NCBI GenBank assembly: GCA_910577225.1
Contig: CAJTMV010000051.1
Span: forward strand, 1 to 20,518
Source of the DNA: an uncultured Eubacterium sp.
Lineage (GTDB): Bacteria; Bacillota; Clostridia; Lachnospirales; Lachnospiraceae
Direction: 5' to 3'
DNA length: 20,518 nt
Shown here: one piece after another, positions 1 through 7,245 of the stretch
Numbering within the stretch: position 1 is the first letter of the stretch
Layout of the letters: the number at the start of each line of letters is the position of its first letter
Made by a program: the position numbers and the translations under genes
The notes under the pieces: generated by a model
Seen by the model: the letters and a program-made list of their open reading frames with translations, nothing else
Told to the model about the DNA's origin: nothing
The model's database searches: none

Positions 1-71
1 GGGGGAAGCTCCGCAGACAGGAAATCGAAATCTATTACTCTTTTGTCGGCAAGGTAGAATTGCCCGACTAA
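1..71 (+). CDS. C-terminal end of a probable serine site-specific recombinase (partial)
   Basis: In the frame that starts at base 3 the window opens inside a reading frame ending GKLRRQEIEIYYSFVGKVELPD and a TAA at 69-71. A tail of the type EIxIYYxFVGKxEL is, from memory, typical of large serine recombinases of the TnpX/Tn4451 type, which carry a DUF4368-like C-terminus and move integrative elements. Only about 22 residues are visible, so no catalytic domain can be checked, and the call rests on the tail alone. Such genes usually lie at one end of the element they mobilise, so an element boundary may be near. Confidence 0.5.
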   Translation, partial: GKLRRQEIEIYYSFVGKVELPD

Positions 72-81
72 AGCCCGACCC

Positions 82-120
82 GTCCGGCAGTCAGCCGGAC
101 AGGGAACGGCAAAATTTTTT
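82..120 (+). terminator. Possible terminator after the recombinase gene
   Basis: A perfect 7-bp GC-rich inverted repeat, GTCCGGC at 82-88 and GCCGGAC at 94-100 with a 5-base loop, lies 10 bp after the recombinase stop. A run of six T follows at 115-120. The 14-base gap between stem and T-run is longer than in a standard intrinsic terminator, so termination is only suggested. Confidence 0.4.
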
Positions 121-158
121 ACACTTCTTTTACTTCTTTATCTCACATGAGAAAAGTG

Positions 159-301
159 ACAGGTATGTGATGTTTTTCATATCGGCGAATTTTGTTTCTT
201 TCCTGGTTCTTTCGCAATTGCTGGCAGATGTAACAGGTATGTGATGCTTCTCGTATCGCTGTATTTGGGTTCTTTCCTGTTACCTTCACAATTGCTGGCA
301 G
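159..301. repeat. Two-copy tandem direct repeat, period 74 bp
   Basis: Copy 1 (159-227) and copy 2 (233-301) both begin ACAGGTATGTGATG and end CAATTGCTGGCAG, and both contain TTCTTTCCTG in the middle. The offset is exactly 74 bp at both ends, with scattered substitutions between. No reading frame explains it. It lies about 90 bp after the recombinase stop, so it could belong to the end of an integrated element, but that is inference. Confidence 0.7.
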
Positions 302-380
302 GAACCAGTTTGCAGTCTATGACATCTGACTGATTCATCAGGATTAAAAGTTATTATGGGGAAAAAACAGCCACAAAACA

Positions 381-608
381 GTGTGCGTGACAGCCGCAAG
401 AGGCCCTGGAGCGGGCGGCAGGGGACTGAAAGGACATCCGAAGGGCGCTCTTAGCGGAGGTGAAATCCAGCGCTTACGGAGACTTAGGCATGAGGCTCAC
501 ACGCCGAATGTCTTAGTCGCAGTTAGCGATTAGTTCACCGCAGCGTTGCCCTTGTCCGCTCAGTCCCCTGCCGCCCGCTCCAGGGCCTCTTGTGGCTGTC
601 ACGCACAC
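381..608. repeat. 228-bp palindromic element with 49-bp arms
   Basis: The left arm (381-429) and the right arm (560-608) are reverse complements at 48 of 49 positions. The one difference is G396 opposite T593, which would be a G-U pair in a plus-strand RNA but a C-A mismatch in a minus-strand RNA. The 130-bp interior is an imperfect continuation of the same palindrome: GACTTAGGCAT near 480 faces ATGTCTTAGTC near 511, again with a G-T pair that favours plus-strand RNA. TTAG or TTAC is repeated several times inside. CAGCCAC occurs on both flanks (368-374 and 616-622). The element is not recognised; it may be a mobile intergenic repeat or a structured RNA. Confidence 0.85.
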
Positions 609-738
609 GTCCGCGCAGCCACCTAAATCACCCCACATCACCTGATTTTTTTACCAGCCCCTTACCTGAACCTGCCTTCTCCAGCCCAAACCAATCACTC
701 CCCTCATTCCGACAAATACCAGCACTTTAAAGTACCGC
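609..738. other. Non-coding stretch between the palindrome and the arabinofuranosidase terminator
   Basis: No gene is seen here. AAATCA (625-630) and TGATTT (643-648) could form a weak 6-bp hairpin followed by T residues, a possible plus-strand stop, but the stem is short and AT-rich. The rest is low-complexity and C-rich on the plus strand. Confidence 0.4.
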
Positions 739-785
739 AAAAAAATAACAGCCAGTCAGACTCAGCTTTCCCTGATCTGCCGGCT
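739..785 (-). terminator. Intrinsic terminator of the arabinan locus
   Basis: Read on the minus strand, the region after the GH51 stop forms an AGCCGGCAG / CTGACTGGCT stem with one bulged A and an inner TCAG/CTGA stem. GTTATTTTTTT follows (A-run at 739-745 on the plus strand). It is correctly placed to end transcription from the arabinofuranosidase genes. Confidence 0.7.
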
Positions 786-808
786 TATTATTTTTATTAT
801 TTTGCTTC

Positions 809-2317
809 TTACTTCACACGAATCTCCATCACACAGCATGCCGGCAGCTTCAGCTTCATTCTCCCGCCTTCCAGTGTATAATCGTCAAATGTTTCTTCCT
901 TTACACGATCCGGTTCTTCAAATGTATTGTATGCATGCATATCCTGATGTGTAACGACGTTTGCTTCTACCACTTCATAGTCTCTGTCTCCGGTAAACTG
1001 CACGTCCATCTCCAGACAGTCTGTTGCTGACAGATTGTTGAGCGTAATCGTAATGATACCATCTTTTTCTGATACAGACTCCGTTACCTGCGGCACATAC
1101 CATTCGCCCATACCGATATCTTCCACGCCGGTTAATTCGCTGCTGATCAGATTTGCTCCCTGATGGTGCCGATACATATGGAACACGTAGTAAGTCGGCG
1201 TTTTAATCATCTTTTCGCCTTCTGTCAGAATCATAGCCTGAAGGACGTTTACCGTCTGCGCGATACATGCCATTTTTACGCGGTCACAGTGTTTGTTAAA
1301 GATATTCATTGTAACGCCGGCTACGAGCGCGTCACGTACCGTATTCTGCTGATATAAAAAGCCCGGATTGGTGCCCGGTTCGCAGGTAAACCAGGTTCCC
1401 CACTCGTCGATCGACATTCCGATCTTTTTCTGTGGATCAAAGCGGTCCATAATCGTACCATGCCGTTCGATCAGCTCGTCCATATACAATGCCTTGGACA
1501 GCGTCTTGTACCAGACTTCCTCGTCAAACTCCGTCGCGCTGCCTTTTACTTCCCAGCCTTCAGGATGTACATAATAATGCAGCGACAGGTAGTCCATATT
1601 TCCATGGTTCTTCTTTTCTACGTGTGCGAAGCAGGTTTTCATAACGTCTTTGGTCCAGTAATAATCGTCCACATTCGCTCCGCAGCAAACCTTCTGAATC
1701 GGCTCTTTGTCCGGATCCAGATTTTTGACAAAAGTCTGGTACCGGCGATATTCGTTCGCGTAATGTTCCGGATTCATATTCCCGCCGCAGCCCCAGTTCT
1801 CATTGCCTACGCCAAAATAATCTACTTTCCATGGTTTCTCGTGGCCATTTTCTTTACGCAGATCAGCCATCGGAGATACGCCTTCAAAGGTCATATATTC
1901 GACCCACTCAGCCATCTCCTGCACGGTTCCGCTGCCCAGATTGCCATTGACATAAGTCTTGCATCCAATCTGACGGCACAGCTCCATAAATTCATGCGTA
2001 CCAAAACTGTTGTCCTCAATGACGCCGCCCCAGTTCGTATTGATCATGCGTTTCCGCTTTTCCTTCGGTCCGATGCCGTCTTTCCAGTGGTATTCATCCG
2101 CAAAACATCCGCCCGGCCAGCGCAGTACAGGCACTTCGATCTCTTTTAGCGCCTCCACGACATCCGTACGCATGCCGTTGACGTTTGGAATGCCAGAATC
2201 CTCCCTGACAAACAGTCCTTCATAAATACCTCTGCCCAGATGTTCTGAAAACTGTCCATATATTTCTGGTGCAATATACCCCTGCTTTTTCGCATCGTTA
2301 ATTACTAATTTTGCCAT
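809..2317 (-). CDS. GH51 alpha-L-arabinofuranosidase
   Basis: A 502-residue enzyme of glycoside hydrolase family 51, which releases terminal alpha-L-arabinofuranose from arabinan or arabinoxylan oligosaccharides. The family's conserved stretches are present in order: GQFSEHLGRGIYEG (21-34), VLRWPGGCFADEYHWKDGIGP (64-84) and YFGVGNENWGCGG (167-179), with Glu173 as acid/base. The nucleophile is Glu305 in MSIDEWGTWF. Length matches the usual 490-510 residues. There is no signal peptide, so it acts in the cytoplasm on imported oligosaccharides. An AAAGGAG site precedes the ATG. It is the last gene of the locus, 23 bp after the GH43 gene, and a terminator follows. AbfA-like naming is likely, but the exact linkage specificity cannot be read. 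Confidence 0.95.
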   Translation of the reverse strand: MAKLVINDAKKQGYIAPEIYGQFSEHLGRGIYEGLFVREDSGIPNVNGMRTDVVEALKEIEVPVLRWPGGCFADEYHWKDGIGPKEKRKRMINTNWGGVIEDNSFGTHEFMELCRQIGCKTYVNGNLGSGTVQEMAEWVEYMTFEGVSPMADLRKENGHEKPWKVDYFGVGNENWGCGGNMNPEHYANEYRRYQTFVKNLDPDKEPIQKVCCGANVDDYYWTKDVMKTCFAHVEKKNHGNMDYLSLHYYVHPEGWEVKGSATEFDEEVWYKTLSKALYMDELIERHGTIMDRFDPQKKIGMSIDEWGTWFTCEPGTNPGFLYQQNTVRDALVAGVTMNIFNKHCDRVKMACIAQTVNVLQAMILTEGEKMIKTPTYYVFHMYRHHQGANLISSELTGVEDIGMGEWYVPQVTESVSEKDGIITITLNNLSATDCLEMDVQFTGDRDYEVVEANVVTHQDMHAYNTFEEPDRVKEETFDDYTLEGGRMKLKLPACCVMEIRVK

Positions 2318-2340
2318 TCAGATCTCCTTTCATTCCCATG

Positions 2341-3291
2341 TTATTCGTAAGAAAATACCGGTCTTCCTTCTTCGTCCCAGCGCACTTTCATAAGACAGGC
2401 ATGACGATTCGGATTGTAGAGCGGATTTCCTTCGATCTTTGCTTCGGTCCGCAGATGGTATACCATAATATCGTTCCCCTCTTCGTCCGTTGTAAATGAG
2501 TTGTGTCCCGGTCCGAAAATATTTCTGGCTGCATCGGTCTGCAGGACCGGATAACGTTCCTTTTTCCAGGAAAGCGGATCCAGCAGATCTGCATCCATAT
2601 CTGCGCTCAGCATACCCATACAATAATATTCGCCTGTTTCGCTCGCAGAATACGTCAAAAACAGCTTGTTGCCATGTTTTATTACCGCCGGCCCTTCATT
2701 TACCCAAAAGCCAATTCTCTCCCAGTCATAGTCTGGCGTCGTCAGCAATACCTGTACGGTTTTCAGCTGATGCGGACTTTCCATTTTTGCAATATACAGA
2801 TTCGAGATCTGTTTGCCAACGCCTGTTTTTTCCGCCCACACATAATAGTGCTCGCCATTATTTTCAAATACCGTCGCATCCAGGGAGAACGCTTCAAAAG
2901 AAAAGTCGTCTTCCGGCGCCCGCTTCATCTTTCCAAGCTCTTTCCATGGGTCCGCAATCGGATCGCTTCCCTGGCATTCCAGCACATACGGCCGGATTTC
3001 CCAGACGTCGTCTTTATCCCCGCCAGCATAATAAATATACCATTTTCCATCCAGGAAATGCAGCTCTGGCGCCCAGATATGAATACTCATCGGGCCTTCT
3101 TCATGTTTATGCCATATTTCTACTTCTTCAGCCTGCGGCAGCTCCGCCAGACTTTTTGCCCTGCGCAGACAAATCCCATCGTATGCAGGTATCGATGCGG
3201 TAAAATAATACCATCCGTCTGTATGCCTGTATACATACGGATCCGCTCTCTGAAGAATCCATGGTTCATTAAATTTTAGTTTCGTATCCAT
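2341..3291 (-). CDS. GH43 family alpha-N-arabinofuranosidase
   Basis: A 316-residue five-bladed propeller glycosidase of family 43. The catalytic triad is visible: base Asp17 in QRADPYVYR, Asp138 in SLDATVF, and acid Glu199 in WVNEGPAV. RADPYVYRHTDGWYYFTAS at the start is typical of the family. The frame is open further upstream, but an AAGGA site lies 9 bases before the ATG at 3291, so that start (MDTKLKF) is preferred; a second ATG at 3297 is only 3 bases from the site. No signal peptide is present, so it is cytoplasmic and probably works with the GH51 enzyme on short arabino-oligosaccharides. A terminator-like hairpin ends about 40 bp upstream of the start. Substrate could include arabinoxylan as well as arabinan. 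Confidence 0.9.
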   Translation of the reverse strand: MDTKLKFNEPWILQRADPYVYRHTDGWYYFTASIPAYDGICLRRAKSLAELPQAEEVEIWHKHEEGPMSIHIWAPELHFLDGKWYIYYAGGDKDDVWEIRPYVLECQGSDPIADPWKELGKMKRAPEDDFSFEAFSLDATVFENNGEHYYVWAEKTGVGKQISNLYIAKMESPHQLKTVQVLLTTPDYDWERIGFWVNEGPAVIKHGNKLFLTYSASETGEYYCMGMLSADMDADLLDPLSWKKERYPVLQTDAARNIFGPGHNSFTTDEEGNDIMVYHLRTEAKIEGNPLYNPNRHACLMKVRWDEEGRPVFSYE

Positions 3292-3331
3292 TTCCATCCG
3301 TCCTTTCTGTCTGTTCTGACTGATCTTCGTC

Positions 3332-3364
3332 AAAAAAACGGCCAGCCCCGGTATGCCAGCCGTT
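3332..3364 (-). terminator. Terminator or attenuator between transporter and arabinofuranosidase genes
   Basis: On the minus strand, AACGGCTGGC (3355-3364) pairs with GCTGGCCGTT (3337-3346) through 10 pairs including two G-U pairs, with an 8-base loop. Seven T residues follow (3332-3338). It lies after the permease gene (ends 3488) and only about 40 bp before the GH43 start. That leaves little room for a new promoter, so partial read-through is the likely way the glycosidase genes are expressed. Confidence 0.75.
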
Positions 3365-3487
3365 CTTATTATGCTGAATGAAATAAGAATCCCACTGGCA
3401 TAACCAGCCGCTGACCGCAGCCAATACATGGTCACTGCCAATAATCAGTTATATATGTATCGAAAGCTGACATAATTTTTCCAACTC

Positions 3488-4357
3488 TTACCCCTTAACA
3501 GCGCCAGCTGTCATACCTTCGATAAAGTAGCTCTGGAAACAAAGGAATACTGCGAGTACAGGAACGATAGAAAACATCGAACCGGCAATCAGTATATCAT
3601 AATTGTTTCCATAAGGAGATAACAAACCATTTAAATATACAGGAAGTGTAAACTTCGTTGCCGTTCTGTAAACGAGCATTGGCCACAGCAGGTTATTCCA
3701 TGAGTTCATGGATAATAAAATCGCCTGCGAAGCAAACGCCGGTTTTACAAGCGGCAGCATAATCTTTATGCAGATACCGTACTCACTTACGCCGTCGATA
3801 CGGCCAGCCTCCATCAGCTCCTTCGGCAGCGTACGCATATACTGCCGGAAAAAGAAGATCGTTCCGGCCCCGCATACGCCGGGCAGCACAACGCCCCATG
3901 TCGTATCGATCATGTTCAAAGCGATGATTTCCTGATATAACGGAAGCATCAGAATCTCAAACGGAACCATCATCGTCGCAATTACGAGGAAAAATAATAT
4001 ACCCTGCAGTTTAAAGTCATACATTGACAAGCCGTATGCTACAAAATAGCAGATTACAAGCGTAGCCACTACAGTTACCAATGTCAGGAATAAACTGTTT
4101 TTAAACGCATTCAGATATTGCAGCGAATCGTTATTCCCACTGAATATGTATTTATAGTTATTCAGGTTCATTGTTGAAAAATCCAGATTCAGACTCAGAC
4201 CTTTACGTACCATTTCACGCCCCGGACGAAACGATGCGAGCAGACCACAGAATACCGGAAATACGATAAGCGCGCTTAAAATAGCAAATATTGCTGTACC
4301 AACCACTGTCAGAACGGTTGTTTTTGTCCCGCCGACCTGTTCTTTACTATGAGCCAT
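3488..4357 (-). CDS. CUT1 sugar ABC transporter permease, MalG/AraQ type
   Basis: A 289-residue inner-membrane subunit with about six hydrophobic segments. The ATPase-contact EAA loop is at 183-209: EAGRIDGVSEYGICIKIMLP, with the conserved Glu-Ala...Gly spacing. A cytoplasmic N-terminal tail precedes the first helix (about 14-41), as in the MalG/AraQ group. It pairs with the other permease, whose stop is one base away from this start, so the two are translationally coupled; the AGGAG site lies inside the end of the upstream gene. The likely cargo, from the neighbouring arabinofuranosidases, is arabino-oligosaccharides. No ATPase gene is in the window, so a shared MsmX-type ATPase elsewhere is inferred. 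Confidence 0.93.
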   Translation of the reverse strand: MAHSKEQVGGTKTTVLTVVGTAIFAILSALIVFPVFCGLLASFRPGREMVRKGLSLNLDFSTMNLNNYKYIFSGNNDSLQYLNAFKNSLFLTLVTVVATLVICYFVAYGLSMYDFKLQGILFFLVIATMMVPFEILMLPLYQEIIALNMIDTTWGVVLPGVCGAGTIFFFRQYMRTLPKELMEAGRIDGVSEYGICIKIMLPLVKPAFASQAILLSMNSWNNLLWPMLVYRTATKFTLPVYLNGLLSPYGNNYDILIAGSMFSIVPVLAVFLCFQSYFIEGMTAGAVKG

Positions 4358-4358
4358 T

Positions 4359-5270
4359 CTAATCGTCTCCTCTCTTAAATGTTCCGGTTGCTATTAACTG
4401 GATAACATTAATAAACAACGCAATTATCAGTAGCACAAGACCAACTGCGGATGCATAGCCCATCTGCATTTTTTCAATACCACGCCGATACAGGTATCCA
4501 ACGATCGTAAGACCGATATTCTTTGGCGAACCGTTACCAGCCCATAACATAAAGGACTCAAGGAACATTGCCAGACCTGCATATACGGAAATAGTACATA
4601 CATAAACAGTCGTCGGTTTTAACAGAGGAATCGTGACATAACGGAATTTCTGCCATGTAGTTGCACCGTCAATCGACGCGGATTCATAAAGACTCGTATC
4701 GATCGCCTTTAAGCCGGAGAGGAAATACAACATATTTACCCCCGTCCACCGCCAGCATGCCAGCAGCAGCAATGCGAAATACGCCGTTCCTTTCATTTTT
4801 AACCAGCTGATCGGCTCCATACCAAGCGCCTGCAGCAAAACGTTCATCTGACCGGTGCGATATTCGGAAAACATCAGACGGAATAAAGTACCAGAAATAA
4901 CGACCGACGTCAAAGCCGGCATATACAGAATTGCTTTCCATAACCCCTTCGCTTTCACCATGCGGCTGTCCATCAGCACTGCAAAAAGCATTGGAAACGG
5001 TATCAGAAAGATCAGCGTCAGTATCATATACAAAAAACTATTGCCGACCGCAGTATGAAACACGCTGTCTTTGAGCAGCTTTCCATAGTTTTCAAAACCC
5101 ACCCATTCCGTTGTCGCCGGTTTTATATTCTGAAAACTCATGATTACCGTGCTGCAGAGCGGATATATCCAGAAAATCGTAAAGCTCAGTAAAAATGGTA
5201 ACACGAACACATACGGAGCCGTCTTCTGGGAGTACATAAATTTATGAATCACACCTTGCTTTTTTTTCAT
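4359..5270 (-). CDS. CUT1 sugar ABC transporter permease, MalF/AraP type
   Basis: A 303-residue membrane protein with about six transmembrane segments (first about 19-45). The EAA-type loop at 196-219 reads ESASIDGATTWQKFRYVTIPLLKP, matching the UgpA/AraP group. It forms the heterodimeric channel with the AraQ-like protein encoded one base downstream. An AGGGAGAAAAGGAGAGAGCC leader supplies the ribosome site. The gene follows the binding-protein gene after an 82-bp gap that contains a strong hairpin. The same cargo inference applies, arabino-oligosaccharides, from the flanking GH43 and GH51 genes. Confidence 0.93.
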   Translation of the reverse strand: MKKKQGVIHKFMYSQKTAPYVFVLPFLLSFTIFWIYPLCSTVIMSFQNIKPATTEWVGFENYGKLLKDSVFHTAVGNSFLYMILTLIFLIPFPMLFAVLMDSRMVKAKGLWKAILYMPALTSVVISGTLFRLMFSEYRTGQMNVLLQALGMEPISWLKMKGTAYFALLLLACWRWTGVNMLYFLSGLKAIDTSLYESASIDGATTWQKFRYVTIPLLKPTTVYVCTISVYAGLAMFLESFMLWAGNGSPKNIGLTIVGYLYRRGIEKMQMGYASAVGLVLLIIALFINVIQLIATGTFKRGDD

Positions 5271-5298
5271 GGCTCTCTCCTTTTCTCCCTTTCGATGA

Positions 5299-5332
5299 GA
5301 ATTGCCTAAGAAACAGGGTTCTTAGGCAATTC
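5299..5332 (-). promoter_or_regulatory. Intercistronic hairpin between binding-protein and permease genes
   Basis: GAATTGCCTAAGAA (5299-5312) and TTCTTAGGCAATTC (5319-5332) form a perfect 14-bp stem with a 6-base loop. No T-run follows on the minus strand, so it is not a normal terminator. Hairpins in this place between binding-protein and permease genes are known to protect the 3' end of the processed upstream transcript (as in malE-malF), allowing more binding protein than channel. That role is inferred here. Confidence 0.75.
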
Positions 5333-5352
5333 AGCTTAGACCTTATGCAATT

Positions 5353-6828
5353 TTACTGTTCCAGTTCGATTGCATCCTGAGCATCCTGAAGTGCTTCTTC
5401 AATATCTCTGCCGTCTTCAAATATCTCATTAAATGTTATCAGGTTCATCTGGTCATTAATTGTCGGAGTAATTGGTACGATGGAAATTTTTCCGATCCGT
5501 CCGTCGATTTCTGCTAATACATCGTAAGGCAGATTACGGAAGAATTTGTTGTAATAGTTATTTTCATCATGCGCAAATGCATCATCTGTCCAGAGACTTG
5601 TGTTACATACGTCAAATCCAAGGTCTTCCCAGATTACTTTTTCACCGTCAGGAGACATTTTTGCATAACATACAAAGTCTGCTGCCAGTTCTTTATTTTC
5701 AGATTGCTGTGTAACGACTGTACCTGTACCGCCGATACCTACGGAACAATTCTTCTGTCCTTCTTCAAATACAGGACATGGCGCGATATACCAGTTGCCT
5801 TCTTCTTCCGGCATATAGTTTTTAAATCTGCTCATATACCACATTGCCTTCGGGAAAGATACGATATTGTGGTCAAGGATGTTCTGGTAACCAGCTTCCA
5901 GATCGACCTGTCCGTCCGGAGAGATCTCTGCGATGCCGTCGTCCAGCCATCTCTTCTGATATGTAAGCATATTTGTAACAGACTCTAACTGTACGTTTGC
6001 TTCGCCGTCAAATCCGCCTGTCCAGTCTTCGTCATATTCAGCCATTGCAATTGACATCCAGTCTGTTCCTGCCGTATCGATAGATGTCCAGTACTTGCCT
6101 TCTTCGCCGCGCGCTTCCACATATTTCTTGCCAAGAGCCTCATAATCATCCCAGGTCTTTACCGCGTCGACATCTTCCTGTGTGATGTCATATTTTTCAA
6201 GCTCTGCCATATTGTAGTACATTACAGTCGCGCCTACATGGAACGGAGCGCCATAGTAATGTCCGTCGGCGCCCATATAGATTTCCAGACGGGATGGAAC
6301 CATATCGTCTTTGTAAGGAGCCATTGCGTCTTCTAACGGATATAACCATTCTTCCTGTCCTGCAACAAAGTTCGGGAACTGTCCGGCTTCTACGTCCACG
6401 ATATCCGGAGCGCCTTCACCTGCCTGGAAGGACATTAATACTTTATTGTGCATATCAGAAAACGGATAAGAAACGGCTGTCAGCTCGATCGTACGATCCG
6501 GGTTTGCAGTGTTCCACTTTTCAACCATTTTACCATACATTTCAGCGTGTGCGTCTACGAATGTCCATAAATCAATATGCGTACCGTTCGCATCACCGAA
6601 TGTAGAATTGAATGTTTCTGCTGCAGCTGTCTCAGAATCGCCGCCTTCAGCATCTGTAGCGTCTGCGCCGTCGTCTGCCGCGTCTGCGCCGTCGTCTGCT
6701 GTGTCCCCTTCATCTGTGGCATTATCACTCTTTGCATTACCGTCATCGGAGCCGCCGCAGCCTGCAAATGTCAGACATCCGGCAACCATTGTCGCACACA
6801 AGAATGCGCTTACTAATTTCTTTTTCAT
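5353..6828 (-). CDS. Extracellular sugar-binding lipoprotein of the CUT1 transporter
   Basis: A 491-residue solute-binding protein of the SBP_bac_1 type. Residues 1-23 form a lipoprotein signal with lipobox FAGC, so Cys24 would be lipidated and the protein anchored outside the membrane. Residues 25-70 are an acidic, Ala/Asp-rich flexible linker, partly encoded by a 21-bp tandem repeat. The binding fold follows, with family-typical stretches such as KVLMSFQAGEGAPDIVDVEAGQ and a GIGGTGTVVTQQSENKELAADF region late in the protein. An AGGAGGG site precedes the ATG. It is the first gene of the transport operon, with a TTGACA promoter upstream. Ligand is inferred from context as arabino-oligosaccharide. 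Confidence 0.93.
   Translation of the reverse strand: MKKKLVSAFLCATMVAGCLTFAGCGGSDDGNAKSDNATDEGDTADDGADAADDGADATDAEGGDSETAAAETFNSTFGDANGTHIDLWTFVDAHAEMYGKMVEKWNTANPDRTIELTAVSYPFSDMHNKVLMSFQAGEGAPDIVDVEAGQFPNFVAGQEEWLYPLEDAMAPYKDDMVPSRLEIYMGADGHYYGAPFHVGATVMYYNMAELEKYDITQEDVDAVKTWDDYEALGKKYVEARGEEGKYWTSIDTAGTDWMSIAMAEYDEDWTGGFDGEANVQLESVTNMLTYQKRWLDDGIAEISPDGQVDLEAGYQNILDHNIVSFPKAMWYMSRFKNYMPEEEGNWYIAPCPVFEEGQKNCSVGIGGTGTVVTQQSENKELAADFVCYAKMSPDGEKVIWEDLGFDVCNTSLWTDDAFAHDENNYYNKFFRNLPYDVLAEIDGRIGKISIVPITPTINDQMNLITFNEIFEDGRDIEEALQDAQDAIELEQ
6659..6700. repeat. 21-bp tandem repeat inside the binding-protein linker
   Basis: Two 21-bp units (6659-6679 and 6680-6700) differ only in the last base. 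They encode repeated Asp/Ala-rich heptads (ADDGADA type) of the lipoprotein linker. Unit number could vary between strains without breaking the frame. Confidence 0.85.
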
Positions 6829-6891
6829 TGCTTTCCCTCCTGTTTTGAAAATCCCTTAAATTTGAAATCAGCTCTCTAACTTCATGATTGT

Positions 6892-6920
6892 AGATTATTA
6901 TATTTTTTATAATTTGTCAA
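6892..6920 (-). promoter_or_regulatory. SigA-type promoter of the sugar transport operon
   Basis: On the minus strand a perfect -35 TTGACA (6915-6920) is followed by 17 bases and TAATCT (6892-6897). The -10 box is weak (3 of 6). It lies about 65 bp upstream of the binding-protein ATG. One TAGAT motif (from 6891) overlaps the -10 box, so occupancy there would block the promoter. Confidence 0.6.
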
Positions 6921-6924
6921 TATT

Positions 6925-6954
6925 TATTTTAGATTTTCCTATACTATTTTAGAT
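6925..6954. promoter_or_regulatory. Direct repeat TATTTTAGAT x2, possible operator
   Basis: TATTTTAGAT occurs exactly at 6925-6934 and 6945-6954, a 20-bp period, which is about two helical turns. The pair sits just upstream of the -35 box of the transport promoter. Related TAGAT motifs start at 6891, 7035 and 7086; the last two share TAGATTTTGC. The divergent ArsR-like regulator is the obvious candidate to bind, by inference. Confidence 0.55.
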
Positions 6955-7122
6955 GTTTGTTAAATATGTTAAAAAAGACATGCAATATTTTGTTAGTTTT
7001 TTTCAAAAAAATGAGTTGATTTTTTCAAAAATTGTAGATTTTGCCTTTGTGGTTTTTTGTAAAAATTTGACAACATACATTTGTTTAGATTTTGCAGAAT
7101 TATTTTTCAATTTCATAAAGGA

Positions 7123-7151
7123 TTGACTCGCTTCAGCTTTTCCGATATACT
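7123..7151 (+). promoter_or_regulatory. SigA-type promoter of the ArsR-like regulator gene
   Basis: TTGACT (7123-7128), a 17-base spacer and TATACT (7146-7151) make a near-consensus promoter. The leader would be close to 90 bases. A TAGATTTTGC motif lies just upstream at 7086-7095, which would fit autoregulation. Confidence 0.75.
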
Positions 7152-7245
7152 GTTAGTAATAAAACAGGGGTTGGCAATAAGTAGATGCAGAAACGATTGG
7201 GGTTAGAATCAGATACATCATTGCATTATATTGGGGGAAATTATT

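Noticed and set aside
356..454. Short plus-strand frame MGKKQPQNSVRDSRKRPWSG onwards, running into the left palindrome arm
   Set aside because: No Shine-Dalgarno site at a usable distance, and most of it is arm sequence of the palindromic element, whose base order is set by pairing. Treated as a chance frame.
2496..3279. Long plus-strand frames of 235 and 258 codons across the GH43 gene
   Set aside because: They lie antisense to a clear GH43 gene with its catalytic residues intact, have no family features, and their composition (many Arg, Pro, His, Phe) is that of a reverse-strand shadow.
7231..7245. TTG start for the ArsR-like regulator, 5 codons upstream
   Set aside because: The GGGGGA ribosome site falls just inside that extension and is correctly spaced for the ATG at 7246 instead.
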